Assembly: GCF_003999995.1 (NCBI RefSeq)
Contig: NZ_RJAD01000003.1
Location: 310,001 to 374,000, forward strand
From: Microbacterium sulfonylureivorans
Lineage (GTDB): Bacteria; Actinomycetota; Actinomycetes; Actinomycetales; Microbacteriaceae
Length of the DNA: 64,000 nt
Direction: 5' to 3'
Shown here: piece by piece, positions 25,501 to 32,029 of the stretch
How the letters are laid out: every line of letters starts with the position of its first letter
Position numbering within the stretch: the first letter of the stretch is position 1
Translations under genes and position numbers: made by a program
The notes under the pieces: model-generated
What the model was told of the DNA's origin: nothing
Seen by the model: only the letters and a program-made list of their open reading frames with translations
Database searches by the model: none

Positions 25501-25988
25501 TGCGCGTGGGTGATGGCGCCCGCGAGCCGGTGGTAGCCCTCCTCGCCGCGCGCGAGCACGAGCAGGTGCGCGCCGGCCGGGTCGGGCTCGCCGTTCTGCG
25601 GCTTGGGGAGCTCGAGCGAGAGCTCGGCCCCGAACACGGTCTTGAGCTGCAGCGACTCGGCGGCCTCGGCGAAGCGCACGATGCCGTAGAAGCCGTCGTG
25701 GTCGGTGATCGCGAGGGCGTGCAGCCCCAGACGCTCCGCCTCCTCCGCGAGCTCTTCGGGCGAGGACGCCCCGTCGAGGAACGAGAACGACGAATGCGCG
25801 TGCAGCTCGGCGTACGGGATCGCGTCGGCGGGACGCTCGATGCCCGGCGCGACGTATGGCCCCCGCTTGTGCGACCATGCCGGGCTGTCTCCGCCGTCGG
25901 CGCCGGCGGGAGGGCCGCCCGGCCGACGCCGGTCGCTGAGCAGCCGCTCCATCTCGGACCACGGCACGGAGGGATTGTCGAAGCCCAT
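22584..25988 (-). CDS. dnaE2: Error-prone DNA polymerase III alpha subunit (ImuC/DnaE2)
   Basis: A C-family polymerase of 1134 residues. The PHP domain starts at YAELHAHSSFSFLDGASSPEEL (about 59-80); the catalytic acidic residues are in PDIDVDFDSDRREEI; the C-terminus carries an OB-fold (RIEVAGLVTHRQRPATASG). Unlike replicative DnaE it lacks the long C-terminal clamp and tau region, which identifies the ~1100-residue DnaE2 branch. DnaE2 extends past lesions for the SOS mutasome. It is the last gene of imuA-imuB-dnaE2, 27 bp after imuB, and is expected to be induced through the LexA-type site at 28516-28533. Confidence 0.93.
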   Translation of the reverse strand: MGFDNPSVPWSEMERLLSDRRRPGGPPAGADGGDSPAWSHKRGPYVAPGIERPADAIPYAELHAHSSFSFLDGASSPEELAEEAERLGLHALAITDHDGFYGIVRFAEAAESLQLKTVFGAELSLELPKPQNGEPDPAGAHLLVLARGEEGYHRLAGAITHAQLQGAEKGRPVYDLDELAAQAAGEWAVLTGCRKGAVRRALADGGADAASRELDRLVALFGRDAVHVELIDHGNPLDTRDNDVLVGLARERRLPLLATNNVHYAVPRRQLLAAAVAAVRANRGLDELDGWLPAHAGAHLRSGAEMAERFVRHPDAVARTVVLADELAFPLRRAKPALPKQEVPEGHTPMSWLRHLVWEAVPRKYPDLSEKDRARIEKELGVIELKDFPGYFLIVHGIVQEARRRGILCQGRGSAANSAICYLLDITAVDAIAYDLPFERFLSSLRDEEPDIDVDFDSDRREEIIQWVYGQYGRQRAAQVANVIQYRPKNAVRDMAKALGHSPGQQDAWSKQVEGWGASLQTGPGHDIPDRVLEFAGELLKAPRHLGIHSGGMVLTDRPVGEVVPIEHARMENRTVIQWDKDDAAWMGLVKFDLLGLGMLAALQYCFDMIRASTGEDWELSTLPKEEKAVYDMLCRADSIGVFQVESRAQMGLLPRLQPRRFYDLVIEIALIRPGPIQGGAVHPFVRRKLGLEKVTYAHEKLEPVLERTLGIPVFQEQLMQMGMAVGGLSGEDADLLRRAMGSKRGVERIESLKEKLYAGMAENGLVGEDADAIYAKIQAFANFGFAESHSLSFALLVYASSWIKLHYPAAFLAGLLRAQPMGFYSPGTLVSDARRHGVEVRRPDLHLSGVEAVLEPVEGSDAEPAPTGRDECAARTQPPVGEFDLHAPDESAAHRRDRRFSVRLGLAGVKGIGAKVAERIVAAREAGGPFRDLRDLVRRTSVTAAQLEALATAGAFDALGLARREAIWLAGSAALDRPEFLPDSLVSVQPPLFTDPTSYERLAADLWATGVSTDDHPMTHYRSGLDARGVLTSRELRTHDVGRRIEVAGLVTHRQRPATASGVTFINLEDEHGLVNVICSVGVWNRYRRVVRDAPALIVRGMLERSVEGVTNLLADRFEDLRVGVHHQSRDFR

Positions 25989-26015
25989 CAGCGGCGGTCC
26001 TCTCGCCGGGTGCGT

Positions 26016-27677
26016 TCAGTCATAGGTCGCCTCCGCGGTCCACACGTCGCCGTCGCACACGAGCAGCCACGCCCCGCCGTCGGCGTCGACGACCTGGAAC
26101 CGGTGCGACCGCCGCGCGCGCGCGGCATCCCACGACCGCTCCACCACCGGCCACGGCCCCGCCCACGCCTCGATCGCCCGTCGGCGCCCGCTCTCGATGA
26201 GCAGCGCCGGCACGGCCGAGACGATGCCGCGGTCATCGACATCGATCGTCTCTCCTCCCAGCGCGCGCACGTCGACGGGGACGGGCTCGGCGAACACGGT
26301 CGCCGGCAGCGGATCGGGAAGGCTCCCCGGCCAGGGCCGCGCCCGCTGCGCGGCGAGTCCGTCGGCACCCGCCGCGTGCCGATCGCCCCACGGCACGAGC
26401 ACCTGTCGCTCGACCAGCCACCGCCCGCCGCCGATCGCCGGGGTGAGCACGCCGCGATGCCCGAGCATCGCCTGCACGCGGGACAGGGCGTGGTGCACGC
26501 GCTCCTCGGGGCCGCCGCCGAAGATCGCCGGGGCGTGATGGGATGCCGCGTCGACCGCCTCCGGCGAGATCCGCACCACCGCGACCCCGCTGCGCAGACC
26601 TCCTCGCTCATTTCCCCCGGCTCCCCCGGCTCCGCGCTCCCCGACGTCCTCGGCGAGCTGCCAGCGCACGCGGTCGACGACCGCCGCCGCGTCGAAGGAG
26701 CCCGGGTGCAGCCACACCCGCTCGCTGCGCTCGCCTCGGTCGCCGATGAGCTCGACCCGCAGCTCGGTGCACACGAGGTCGATCGCGCCGAGCCCCCCGA
26801 TGAAGTCGTCGGCGGTGACGCGCATGCCGAACGCGACCTGGTCGGCGATCTCGAGCGGTGGCTCGAACGCGATCTCGCGGTGCAGCTCCGGCGGCGGGAT
26901 GCGCGGCTCGACGGGCCGGGAGTCGCGCCCGCCGGAGAGCGCGTGGAGACGGATGCCGCGCTCGCCGAACCTCTCGCGCACCCGATCGGCGTCCATGGCC
27001 GCGAACTCCCCGAGCGTCTGGACCCCCAGCCGGGCGAGGAGTCCGACGAGGTCGGCGGATGCGGAGGCCGGCGCCGAACCTCCTGCCCCGAGAGAGGAGG
27101 CGTCGAGCACCGCCACGGACAGCGGCGCGAGGAACCCGGCGGCACCGCCCGCCGGCACCGAGAACACCGGCTCGGACGCGCTCGCTCCCGCCTTTGCCGC
27201 CTGCTCGGCGGTGAACGGACCGTCGGCGATGCCCGCCCGCACATCGCCGAGCCCGAGATCGCGCAGCGTCTCGAGCAGCACGCGCGCCGCCTCGATCTCG
27301 CCCCCGTAGTAGCGGGCAGGACCCCGCGCCCGCAGGGCGCACAGCCCAGGACGCACGAGCTGCACCCCCGGAGCCCGCTCCTCGATGCGCGCCACGACGG
27401 GAGCGAAGGCCCGCTGGTCGCGCGCGGCGTCGGCCGGCACGACCGTGAGCCCCGGACAGCGCGCCTGCGCGTCTCGGCGGCGCTGGCCGCGACGCACCCC
27501 CTCGGCCCGCGCCGTCGCCGAGCACGCCGTCACGAGGTTGCGCTCCATCACCGCCACCGCCCGGGACGCGTCCAGCGGCACGCCCCCCGCCAGGCCGCCG
27601 CCGTCGCGCGTCAACGCTGTCACAGGCCAGTCGGGGAACCACAGCACGAGGCTCCGGACAGGAGACTCCACCGCCAT
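26016..27677 (-). CDS. imuB: ImuB, Y-family polymerase-like mutasome hub
   Basis: A 553-residue protein related to Y-family polymerases. The N-terminus LVLWFPDWPVTAL aligns with the DinB 'HvDxDxFYA' motif but lacks the catalytic acidic pair, as known for ImuB, so it should be a scaffold linking DnaE2, ImuA' and the sliding clamp rather than a polymerase. The little-finger region and a long C-terminal tail follow. ATG 27677 lies one base after the imuA TGA (TGACATG), giving tight translational coupling; longer in-frame starts would overlap imuA. Confidence 0.9.
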   Translation of the reverse strand: MAVESPVRSLVLWFPDWPVTALTRDGGGLAGGVPLDASRAVAVMERNLVTACSATARAEGVRRGQRRRDAQARCPGLTVVPADAARDQRAFAPVVARIEERAPGVQLVRPGLCALRARGPARYYGGEIEAARVLLETLRDLGLGDVRAGIADGPFTAEQAAKAGASASEPVFSVPAGGAAGFLAPLSVAVLDASSLGAGGSAPASASADLVGLLARLGVQTLGEFAAMDADRVRERFGERGIRLHALSGGRDSRPVEPRIPPPELHREIAFEPPLEIADQVAFGMRVTADDFIGGLGAIDLVCTELRVELIGDRGERSERVWLHPGSFDAAAVVDRVRWQLAEDVGERGAGGAGGNERGGLRSGVAVVRISPEAVDAASHHAPAIFGGGPEERVHHALSRVQAMLGHRGVLTPAIGGGRWLVERQVLVPWGDRHAAGADGLAAQRARPWPGSLPDPLPATVFAEPVPVDVRALGGETIDVDDRGIVSAVPALLIESGRRRAIEAWAGPWPVVERSWDAARARRSHRFQVVDADGGAWLLVCDGDVWTAEATYD

Positions 27678-27678
27678 G

Positions 27679-28506
27679 TCAGCCGACCGCCCTCGCTTCG
27701 AGCGGCACGAAGCGCTCGTCGCCGAACGCGCGCACCGGCTCGACGGCGCGCACCGTCTCGGCCGCGGCGGAGACGTGGCCCGAGGCATCCGGCAGCATCA
27801 CCCGCGCCCGTCGGGAGCGTGGCCATCGCCTGCTCGACGAGGTGAGGGTGACCTCGCGCGCGGAGAGATAGCCGTGGCCGCGACCCACACCCGCCCACAC
27901 GGGATCCGTCACCTCGAGCACGGCCTCGGCCTGCGGCCAGGGGCCCTGAACGAGCAGCACGCCGCCCCGGTCACGCAGGCGTGCGGCCAGGCGCGCGATC
28001 TCGCCGTCGGACGCGCGACCGGACGGGCGCACGGCGACGACGGGGAGCACCTCGGCGATGGTCGCGGTCACCGCGAGCCACCGGACACCGGGATCGGGGA
28101 TGAGCACGAGCCGGGAGAGGTCGACCCCCAGCGCCTCGGCCGCCTCGGCGCCGAGCCGCGGCAGGCCCACCGCCGCACACCATGACCCGGACTGCGACGG
28201 CTGTGCGAGCAGGGCCAGCAGCAGCGACGTCGACCTCGGGAGGGAGTACGCCGCCCCCGGGCGCAGTCCACCACCGGGGAGGAGGGACGCGAGGGTGGGA
28301 TGAACCGGCAGCACCGGCGCATCGAGTTTGCGCCCCTGCACCCGCTCGAGCTGGGCACGCAGCCGCGCCACGGTGTTTCCCACCACGGTGCTTCCCACCA
28401 CGGCGCCTCCCGCCACGGCGTCTCCCGACACGGCGTCTCCCGACACCGGGCTCGCCGACACCGGCTCCTGCCCATGCGATGCCGTGAGCTGCACGATCGC
28501 CCTCAT
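27679..28506 (-). CDS. imuA: ImuA'-like mutasome protein
   Basis: A 275-residue RecA-like protein of the actinobacterial ImuA' group (LPGGGLRPGAAYSLPRSTSLLLALLAQP, then LVLIPDPGVRWLAVTATIAEVLPVVAVRP, GVLLVQGPWPQAEAVLEV). It binds ImuB and is needed for damage-induced mutagenesis. ATG 28506 is chosen over GTG 28512 because the GTG directly abuts the -10 box, whereas the ATG is six bases from it, matching a leaderless transcript. Residues about 18-47 are an odd low-complexity run of five-residue repeats (GDAVS/GDAVA/GGAVV/GSTVV/GNTVA) encoded by a 15-bp tandem repeat. Confidence 0.88.
   Translation of the reverse strand: MRAIVQLTASHGQEPVSASPVSGDAVSGDAVAGGAVVGSTVVGNTVARLRAQLERVQGRKLDAPVLPVHPTLASLLPGGGLRPGAAYSLPRSTSLLLALLAQPSQSGSWCAAVGLPRLGAEAAEALGVDLSRLVLIPDPGVRWLAVTATIAEVLPVVAVRPSGRASDGEIARLAARLRDRGGVLLVQGPWPQAEAVLEVTDPVWAGVGRGHGYLSAREVTLTSSSRRWPRSRRARVMLPDASGHVSAAAETVRAVEPVRAFGDERFVPLEARAVG
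28366..28455 (-). repeat. Six 15-bp tandem repeats in the imuA 5' coding region
   Basis: Units of the form CRCCACGGYGYYTCC (read on the + strand) repeat in frame six times and diverge toward one end. They encode a Gly-Xaa-(Ala/Thr)-Val-Xaa pentapeptide array. Copy number can change without a frameshift. Confidence 0.85.
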
Positions 28507-28512
28507 TCCCAC

Positions 28513-28541
28513 AGACTAGAACTGATGTTCTAGTATTTCAA
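28513..28541 (-). promoter_or_regulatory. SOS promoter of imuA-imuB-dnaE2
   Basis: On the minus strand TTGAAA (28541-28536) and TAGTCT (28518-28513) are spaced by exactly 17 bp. The imuA ATG begins six bases after the -10, so the mRNA is predicted to be leaderless. The LexA-type dyad fills the spacer. Confidence 0.75.
28516..28533. promoter_or_regulatory. LexA-type SOS box
   Basis: CTAGAACTGATGTTCTAG is a perfect dyad with 7-bp arms and contains GAAC-N4-GTTC, the core of the Gram-positive/actinobacterial LexA site. It lies between the -35 and -10 and touches the -10, so LexA binding would block RNA polymerase directly. Confidence 0.85.
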
Positions 28542-28553
28542 TCGCAGGAATCG

Positions 28554-28569
28554 AAGATAACTCTTATCT
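28554..28569. promoter_or_regulatory. AT-rich dyad AAGATAA-CTC-TTATCT
   Basis: The arms AGATAA and TTATCT pair perfectly around CTC. They are the same half-sites as in the MarR operators at 29504-29544, but in the opposite (everted) order. It sits 43 bp past the exporter stop codon and upstream of the imuA promoter. Confidence 0.35.
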
Positions 28570-28611
28570 CTGACATCCGCACCACCGAGGAGCGAATGCC
28601 GACACGAGACT

Positions 28612-29514
28612 CTACGTCCGACGGATCGCGGGGCGCAGCATGATGCCGGCCCGTCGAGATGCCCCACTCCCGGGCAGTGCCCCCAGCGCGATCCCCGCGA
28701 GCACGAGAGCCACCCCGGCTGCCTGCGGGAGCCCGAACGCCTCACCCGCCACGACCACCCCGAGCGCGACGCCCGTCACCGGATTGAGCAGGCCGACGAC
28801 GCCGACCACGCCCGGAGCGAGGTGACGCAGCCCGGCGAACCAGGCGGCGTACGCGAGCGCCGTCGCCACGAGCGTGACATAGGCGAAGCCGAGCCCCGAT
28901 TCCAGCGTGAGTGCGGGCGGCGCCCCCTCGACGAGGAGCGCGGCGGGCAGCAGCACGAGCGCGCCGCCGACCAGCTGCCACGCCGTCATCGCGAGCGCCG
29001 GCACCTCCGATCCCCAGCGCGCCGTCAGGACGAACCCGAGAGACGAGGCGAGCATGGCGCCGAGCGACGCCGCGACCCCCCACACGTCGACCCCGCCGAC
29101 GTCGAATCCCAGCATCACGACCACTCCGCCGAGCCCGACAGCCGCTCCGGCGACCGCGACGGCACGAGGACGACGCCGAAGCAGCAGCCACGCGAACAGC
29201 AGCATCCCGGCGGCGGATGCCGACATCAGCGTCGCCGCGAGGCTCGAGGGCAGTCGCTGCCCCGCGATGTAGACGAGCACGAAGAATCCGCCGACGTTGA
29301 GCGTGCCGAGCACCAGCGACCGCCACCACCACGATCCCCGGGGCCTCGTCCGTGCGATCAGCAGCACGAGGAGCCCCGCCGGCAGGGCGCGCAGCACGCC
29401 GCCCCACAGCGGCGACTCCGGCGGCAGGAGGTTGCGTGTCACGACGTACGTGCTGCCCCATGCGATCGGCGCGATCGCGGTGACGGCGATCCATCGCCAG
29501 CTTTTATCTTCCAT
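28612..29514 (-). CDS. EamA-family (DMT) transporter
   Basis: A 300-residue, ten-helix drug/metabolite transporter formed from two EamA halves (AWGSTYVVTRNLLPPESPLWGGVLRALPAG in the first, ATALAYAAWFAGLRHLAPGVVGVVGLLNPVTGV in the second). It probably exports a metabolite or drug across the cytoplasmic membrane. ATG 29514 is chosen over GTG 29523; it is itself the centre of an operator copy. The divergent MarR gene and the operator dyads between them indicate a classic regulator-exporter pair with ligand-induced export. Confidence 0.88.
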   Translation of the reverse strand: MEDKSWRWIAVTAIAPIAWGSTYVVTRNLLPPESPLWGGVLRALPAGLLVLLIARTRPRGSWWWRSLVLGTLNVGGFFVLVYIAGQRLPSSLAATLMSASAAGMLLFAWLLLRRRPRAVAVAGAAVGLGGVVVMLGFDVGGVDVWGVAASLGAMLASSLGFVLTARWGSEVPALAMTAWQLVGGALVLLPAALLVEGAPPALTLESGLGFAYVTLVATALAYAAWFAGLRHLAPGVVGVVGLLNPVTGVALGVVVAGEAFGLPQAAGVALVLAGIALGALPGSGASRRAGIMLRPAIRRT

Positions 29515-29523
29515 GGAAGACAC
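29504..29523. promoter_or_regulatory. MarR operator copy 1 (imperfect)
   Basis: TTATCTT, six bases, then AAGACAC: the left arm is identical to that of copy 2 and the right arm matches at AAGA. It overlaps the start codon of the exporter gene. Confidence 0.55.
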
Positions 29524-29524
29524 T

Positions 29525-29544
29525 TTATCTTACCGGGAAGATAA
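29525..29544. promoter_or_regulatory. MarR operator copy 2 (perfect dyad)
   Basis: TTATCTT and AAGATAA form perfect 7-bp arms around ACCGGG. The centre lies 21 bp, two helical turns, from copy 1, and the right arm overlaps the marR -10 box, so the protein would repress both divergent genes including its own. Confidence 0.7.
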
Positions 29545-29547
29545 GAT
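29542..29547 (+). promoter_or_regulatory. Candidate leaderless promoter -10 of the MarR gene
   Basis: TAAGAT is followed by six bases and then ATG 29554. It overlaps the right arm of the operator dyad. Confidence 0.5.
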
Positions 29548-29553
29548 GGGCGC

Positions 29554-30066
29554 ATGGATGCTTCCGCCCGCGAACCGCTCGATCGTGTCGCCGAGATCCA
29601 GCAGGCGTGGCGCCGCGAGCGCCCCGACCTCGATCCCTCACCGCAGGGCGTCATCGCCCGGCTGCATCGGATCGCCCTCGAGCTCACCGACCGACTCGTC
29701 GCCGTCTACGGCGAGTACGGCCTGAACGAGGGCGAGTTCGACGTGCTGGCCACCCTCCGCCGCGCCGGAGCGCCCTACGAGCGCGCCGCTGGCGAACTCG
29801 CCGACCACACGCTCGTCACCACCGGCGGGCTGACCAAGCGCGTCGACCGGCTCGCCGCCCGGGGGCTCGTCGAACGGCGGGCCGAGGCATCCGATGCACG
29901 CCGCCGTCTGGTGCGACTCACCCCGGCCGGTCTCGACCTCATCGACCGGGCGTTCACCGCGCACCTCGCCAACGAGCACCGCCTGATCGCCGAACTGGGA
30001 TCGGCGGATGCCGCGGCCCTCGAGCCGATCCTCAGCCGCTGGCTGCAGGTCCTGGACGCGCGCTGA
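29554..30066 (+). CDS. MarR-family transcriptional regulator
   Basis: A 170-residue winged-helix regulator. The DNA-recognition part is EFDVLATLRRAGAPYERAAGELADHTLVTTGGLTKRVDRLAARGLVERR, followed by the wing EASDARRRLVRLTPAGLDLIDRAF. MarR dimers bind dyads like the two at 29504-29544 and release on binding small phenolic or drug-like ligands. The target is most likely the divergent exporter and itself. Confidence 0.88.
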   Translation: MDASAREPLDRVAEIQQAWRRERPDLDPSPQGVIARLHRIALELTDRLVAVYGEYGLNEGEFDVLATLRRAGAPYERAAGELADHTLVTTGGLTKRVDRLAARGLVERRAEASDARRRLVRLTPAGLDLIDRAFTAHLANEHRLIAELGSADAAALEPILSRWLQVLDAR

Positions 30067-30067
30067 C

Positions 30068-30565
30068 CTACGCGGCGAGGGCCAGATACGGCTCCCACCG
30101 CGGATCGGTGCGCTCGGTGCCCCGCACGGTCCACTGCGCTCCGCGCGGGGGGTGCGGGATGAAGCGGAGCTCCCAGTTCATCTCCTGCGGCGTGCGGTCG
30201 CCCTTGACGTTGTTGCAGCGGAGGCAGCACGCCACCAGGTTCTCCCACGAATCGCCGCCGCCGCGGGACCGCGGCAGCACGTGGTCGATCGTCGACGCAG
30301 ACGTGCCGCAGTACGCGCAGCGGTGCGAGTCGCGACGCAGCACGCCGCGCCGGGTCACCGGCACACGGCGTCCGCCGGGCACCCTCACGTACCGCGTGAG
30401 GATGATCACCGCCGGGCGATCGTAGGCGCGTCTCGTGCCCCAGACCGGATCGTTGTCGGTGTGCTCGATGACGACCGCCTTCTCATTCATCACGAGCACA
30501 AGGGCCCGCTTGAACGACACGACGGCGAGCGGCTCGTAGCCCGCATTCAGCACCAGAGTGCGCAT
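30068..30565 (-). CDS. HNH endonuclease-domain protein
   Basis: A 165-residue protein with the HNH fold: CAYCGTSASTIDHVLPRSRGGGDSWENLVACCLRCNNVKGDRTPQEM gives the paired CxxC zinc knuckles and the IDHVLPRSRGG catalytic His. The N-terminus MRTLVLNAGYEPLAVVSFKRALVLVM is the usual start of the housekeeping actinobacterial HNH protein, whose role is not established. GAGAGG lies before ATG 30565. Confidence 0.85.
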   Translation of the reverse strand: MRTLVLNAGYEPLAVVSFKRALVLVMNEKAVVIEHTDNDPVWGTRRAYDRPAVIILTRYVRVPGGRRVPVTRRGVLRRDSHRCAYCGTSASTIDHVLPRSRGGGDSWENLVACCLRCNNVKGDRTPQEMNWELRFIPHPPRGAQWTVRGTERTDPRWEPYLALAA

Positions 30566-30641
30566 TGATCATCCTCTCGAACGGCCGGGACGGCTTCCCG
30601 GTGATTCGACTTGCGCGACGATCAAGCGGCGCAGGGGTATG

Positions 30642-30669
30642 AAAAAAGGCGCTGTCTATTGACAGCGCC
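30642..30669 (-). terminator. Intrinsic terminator with U-tract
   Basis: GGCGCTGTC and GACAGCGCC form a perfect 9-bp stem with a 4-nt loop (30648-30669); on the minus strand it is followed by six T residues (30647-30642). It is the most canonical Rho-independent terminator in the window. Confidence 0.85.
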
Positions 30670-30766
30670 ATAGCGCCACGGTCTGGCCGTGGCATCCGGT
30701 CATACGATGCCGAAGGACAAGGCGTCCGAGCGCATCCATGGTGCGGATGCGTGGTGTGATGCCCAT
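30656..30766 (-). CDS. Candidate 36-residue small protein ending inside a terminator
   Basis: ATG 30766 has GGAGGG eight bases upstream and opens a 36-codon frame beginning MGITPRIRTMDALGRL and ending ALWRCQ. Its TAG lies in the loop of the terminator hairpin at 30648-30669, so the transcript ends directly after translation. The residues are Arg-rich (basic) with two Cys. I recognise no family. It may be a true small protein, a leader peptide or part of a small RNA. It sits in a ~360-bp gap between the HNH and M23 genes that otherwise holds no gene. Confidence 0.45.
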   Translation of the reverse strand: MGITPRIRTMDALGRLVLRHRMTGCHGQTVALWRCQ

Positions 30767-30876
30767 CTTCGGCTCCCTCCGCTGCTCTCAGCGTCGGGTT
30801 TCAGGCTAACGCACGTATGTGCGGCACGGGCCGCAGACGGCGGTGAACGACGCGTGGCGTGTCGGCGAACAGACGA

Positions 30877-30911
30877 TCCCCCCGGCGCCGGAGCGCCGAG
30901 GGGATCGTCGA
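30877..30911. terminator. Hairpin terminator after the M23 peptidase gene
   Basis: GATCCCCCCGGCG can pair with CGCCGAGGGGATC with one mismatch across a short loop, immediately past the M23 stop codon. No T-run. Confidence 0.6.
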
Positions 30912-30924
30912 GATGCAGGGTCGA

Positions 30925-31809
30925 TCAGCCCGCGTTGGCCTGCAGCCACGCGTACGGGTCGACATTCGAGCCGTTGATGTAGGTCTCGAAGTGCAGGTGG
31001 TTCGCGGTCGAGCGGCCGGTGCTGCCGACGAGCCCGATGACCTGACCGGCCTGGACGGTCTGACCCGCGACGACCTGGCGGCTGCCGTAGGTCATGTGTC
31101 CGTAGAGGGTGCCGACGCGCTGGCCGTTGATGACGTGGTCGATCGTGACGGCCACGCCGTAGCCGCCGTAGCTCTCCTGCGACACCTTGACCACACCGGC
31201 GGCGGCGGCGAAGATCGGCGTGCCGGCGGGCGCGAGCATGTCGACGCCCATGTGGGCGCCGCCGCGCGTGCCGAAGCCCTCGCCGAGCGTGTAGCCCGAG
31301 AGCGGCCAGCGGACCGCGCCGGAACCGGGAGCCACCATGTTGAGGTCGACCTTGATGGTCGAGGCGACGCTCGCTGCGAGGCGTGCGCGCTGCGCGGCCG
31401 CCTCGGCGGCCTTCTTCTTTTCGATCTCCTCGGCCGTGGTCGCGGAGTAGCTCTCGCGGCTCAGCTGGGTCGAGGTGGCATCTGAGGCGATCACGAGCGA
31501 CTGAGCGTCGTCGACCGCCATCTGCTGGACGGTCTTGGCCTCTTCGACCGGAAGCGACGCACCGAACGCGGGAAGCGCGACGGTCGCGATGAGACCGCCC
31601 ACCATCGTCAGGATCACCAGGCTGCGCAGAGGCTTGACCACGCGGTTCGGGCCCTTGGATGGAGCGGGACGAGTCGAGGCGGGCGTGGGGGCGACGGTCG
31701 CGACGGCCTTGTTGCGACGGCCGACCGGGCGCCGCACACGCGTGCGACGGGTCAGACTCGTCGCGGCGTGCTCGGGCTCGTTCGCGAGCGAATCGTTCTG
31801 TTCAGCCAA
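30925..31809 (-). CDS. M23-family (LytM-type) peptidoglycan endopeptidase
   Basis: A 294-residue protein: basic cytoplasmic N-terminus, one membrane segment (LVILTMVGGLIATVALPAFGAS, about 64-86), a charged Ala/Glu/Lys helix likely to be a coiled coil (about 125-150), and a C-terminal M23 domain with GEGFGTRGGAHMGVDMLAPAGTPIFAAAAG, YGHM and NHLHFE zinc-site motifs. It would cleave peptide cross-links in the wall from the membrane. The motif at 31973-31989 upstream resembles an MtrA box, and M23 genes are known MtrA targets in corynebacteria, which suggests control with the division cycle. Confidence 0.87.
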   Translation of the reverse strand: MAEQNDSLANEPEHAATSLTRRTRVRRPVGRRNKAVATVAPTPASTRPAPSKGPNRVVKPLRSLVILTMVGGLIATVALPAFGASLPVEEAKTVQQMAVDDAQSLVIASDATSTQLSRESYSATTAEEIEKKKAAEAAAQRARLAASVASTIKVDLNMVAPGSGAVRWPLSGYTLGEGFGTRGGAHMGVDMLAPAGTPIFAAAAGVVKVSQESYGGYGVAVTIDHVINGQRVGTLYGHMTYGSRQVVAGQTVQAGQVIGLVGSTGRSTANHLHFETYINGSNVDPYAWLQANAG

Positions 31810-31972
31810 ACTGTCCTCCGGCGCCTCTGCGCCGTCGGCGCTGGCTCGTCGGCATTCGGTGTCGGGGCACGATATGCGGGCTTCACCGCGACGACGACGA
31901 GCCAGGGAGGCAATCAGCGCGGGGTCCGTCGGCGGGCTTCTCGCCTAGTGGACTGTTCGAGGCTACCCGAAG

Positions 31973-31989
31973 GTAACGAATCTGTCACG
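31973..31989 (+). promoter_or_regulatory. Candidate MtrA box upstream of the M23 gene
   Basis: GTAACG and GTCACG are direct repeats separated by five bases, the spacing of actinobacterial MtrA sites. They lie in the 220-bp gap between the IdeR gene and the M23 gene. Confidence 0.35.
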
Positions 31990-32029
31990 CTCATCGCCTG
32001 GCAGTTCCCTGATGGGGCTGCGCGATCGC

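Noticed and set aside
22545-27845. Very long open frame antisense to the mutasome operon
   Set aside because: High-GC codon bias keeps the opposite strand open; the composition (Arg/Pro/His-rich) and absence of motifs show it is a shadow of dnaE2 and imuB.
31810-32029. c-di-AMP (ydaO) riboswitch upstream of the M23 gene
   Set aside because: This class often precedes wall-hydrolase genes, but I could not find the conserved core segments in this spacer; only a possible MtrA-like direct repeat was noted.
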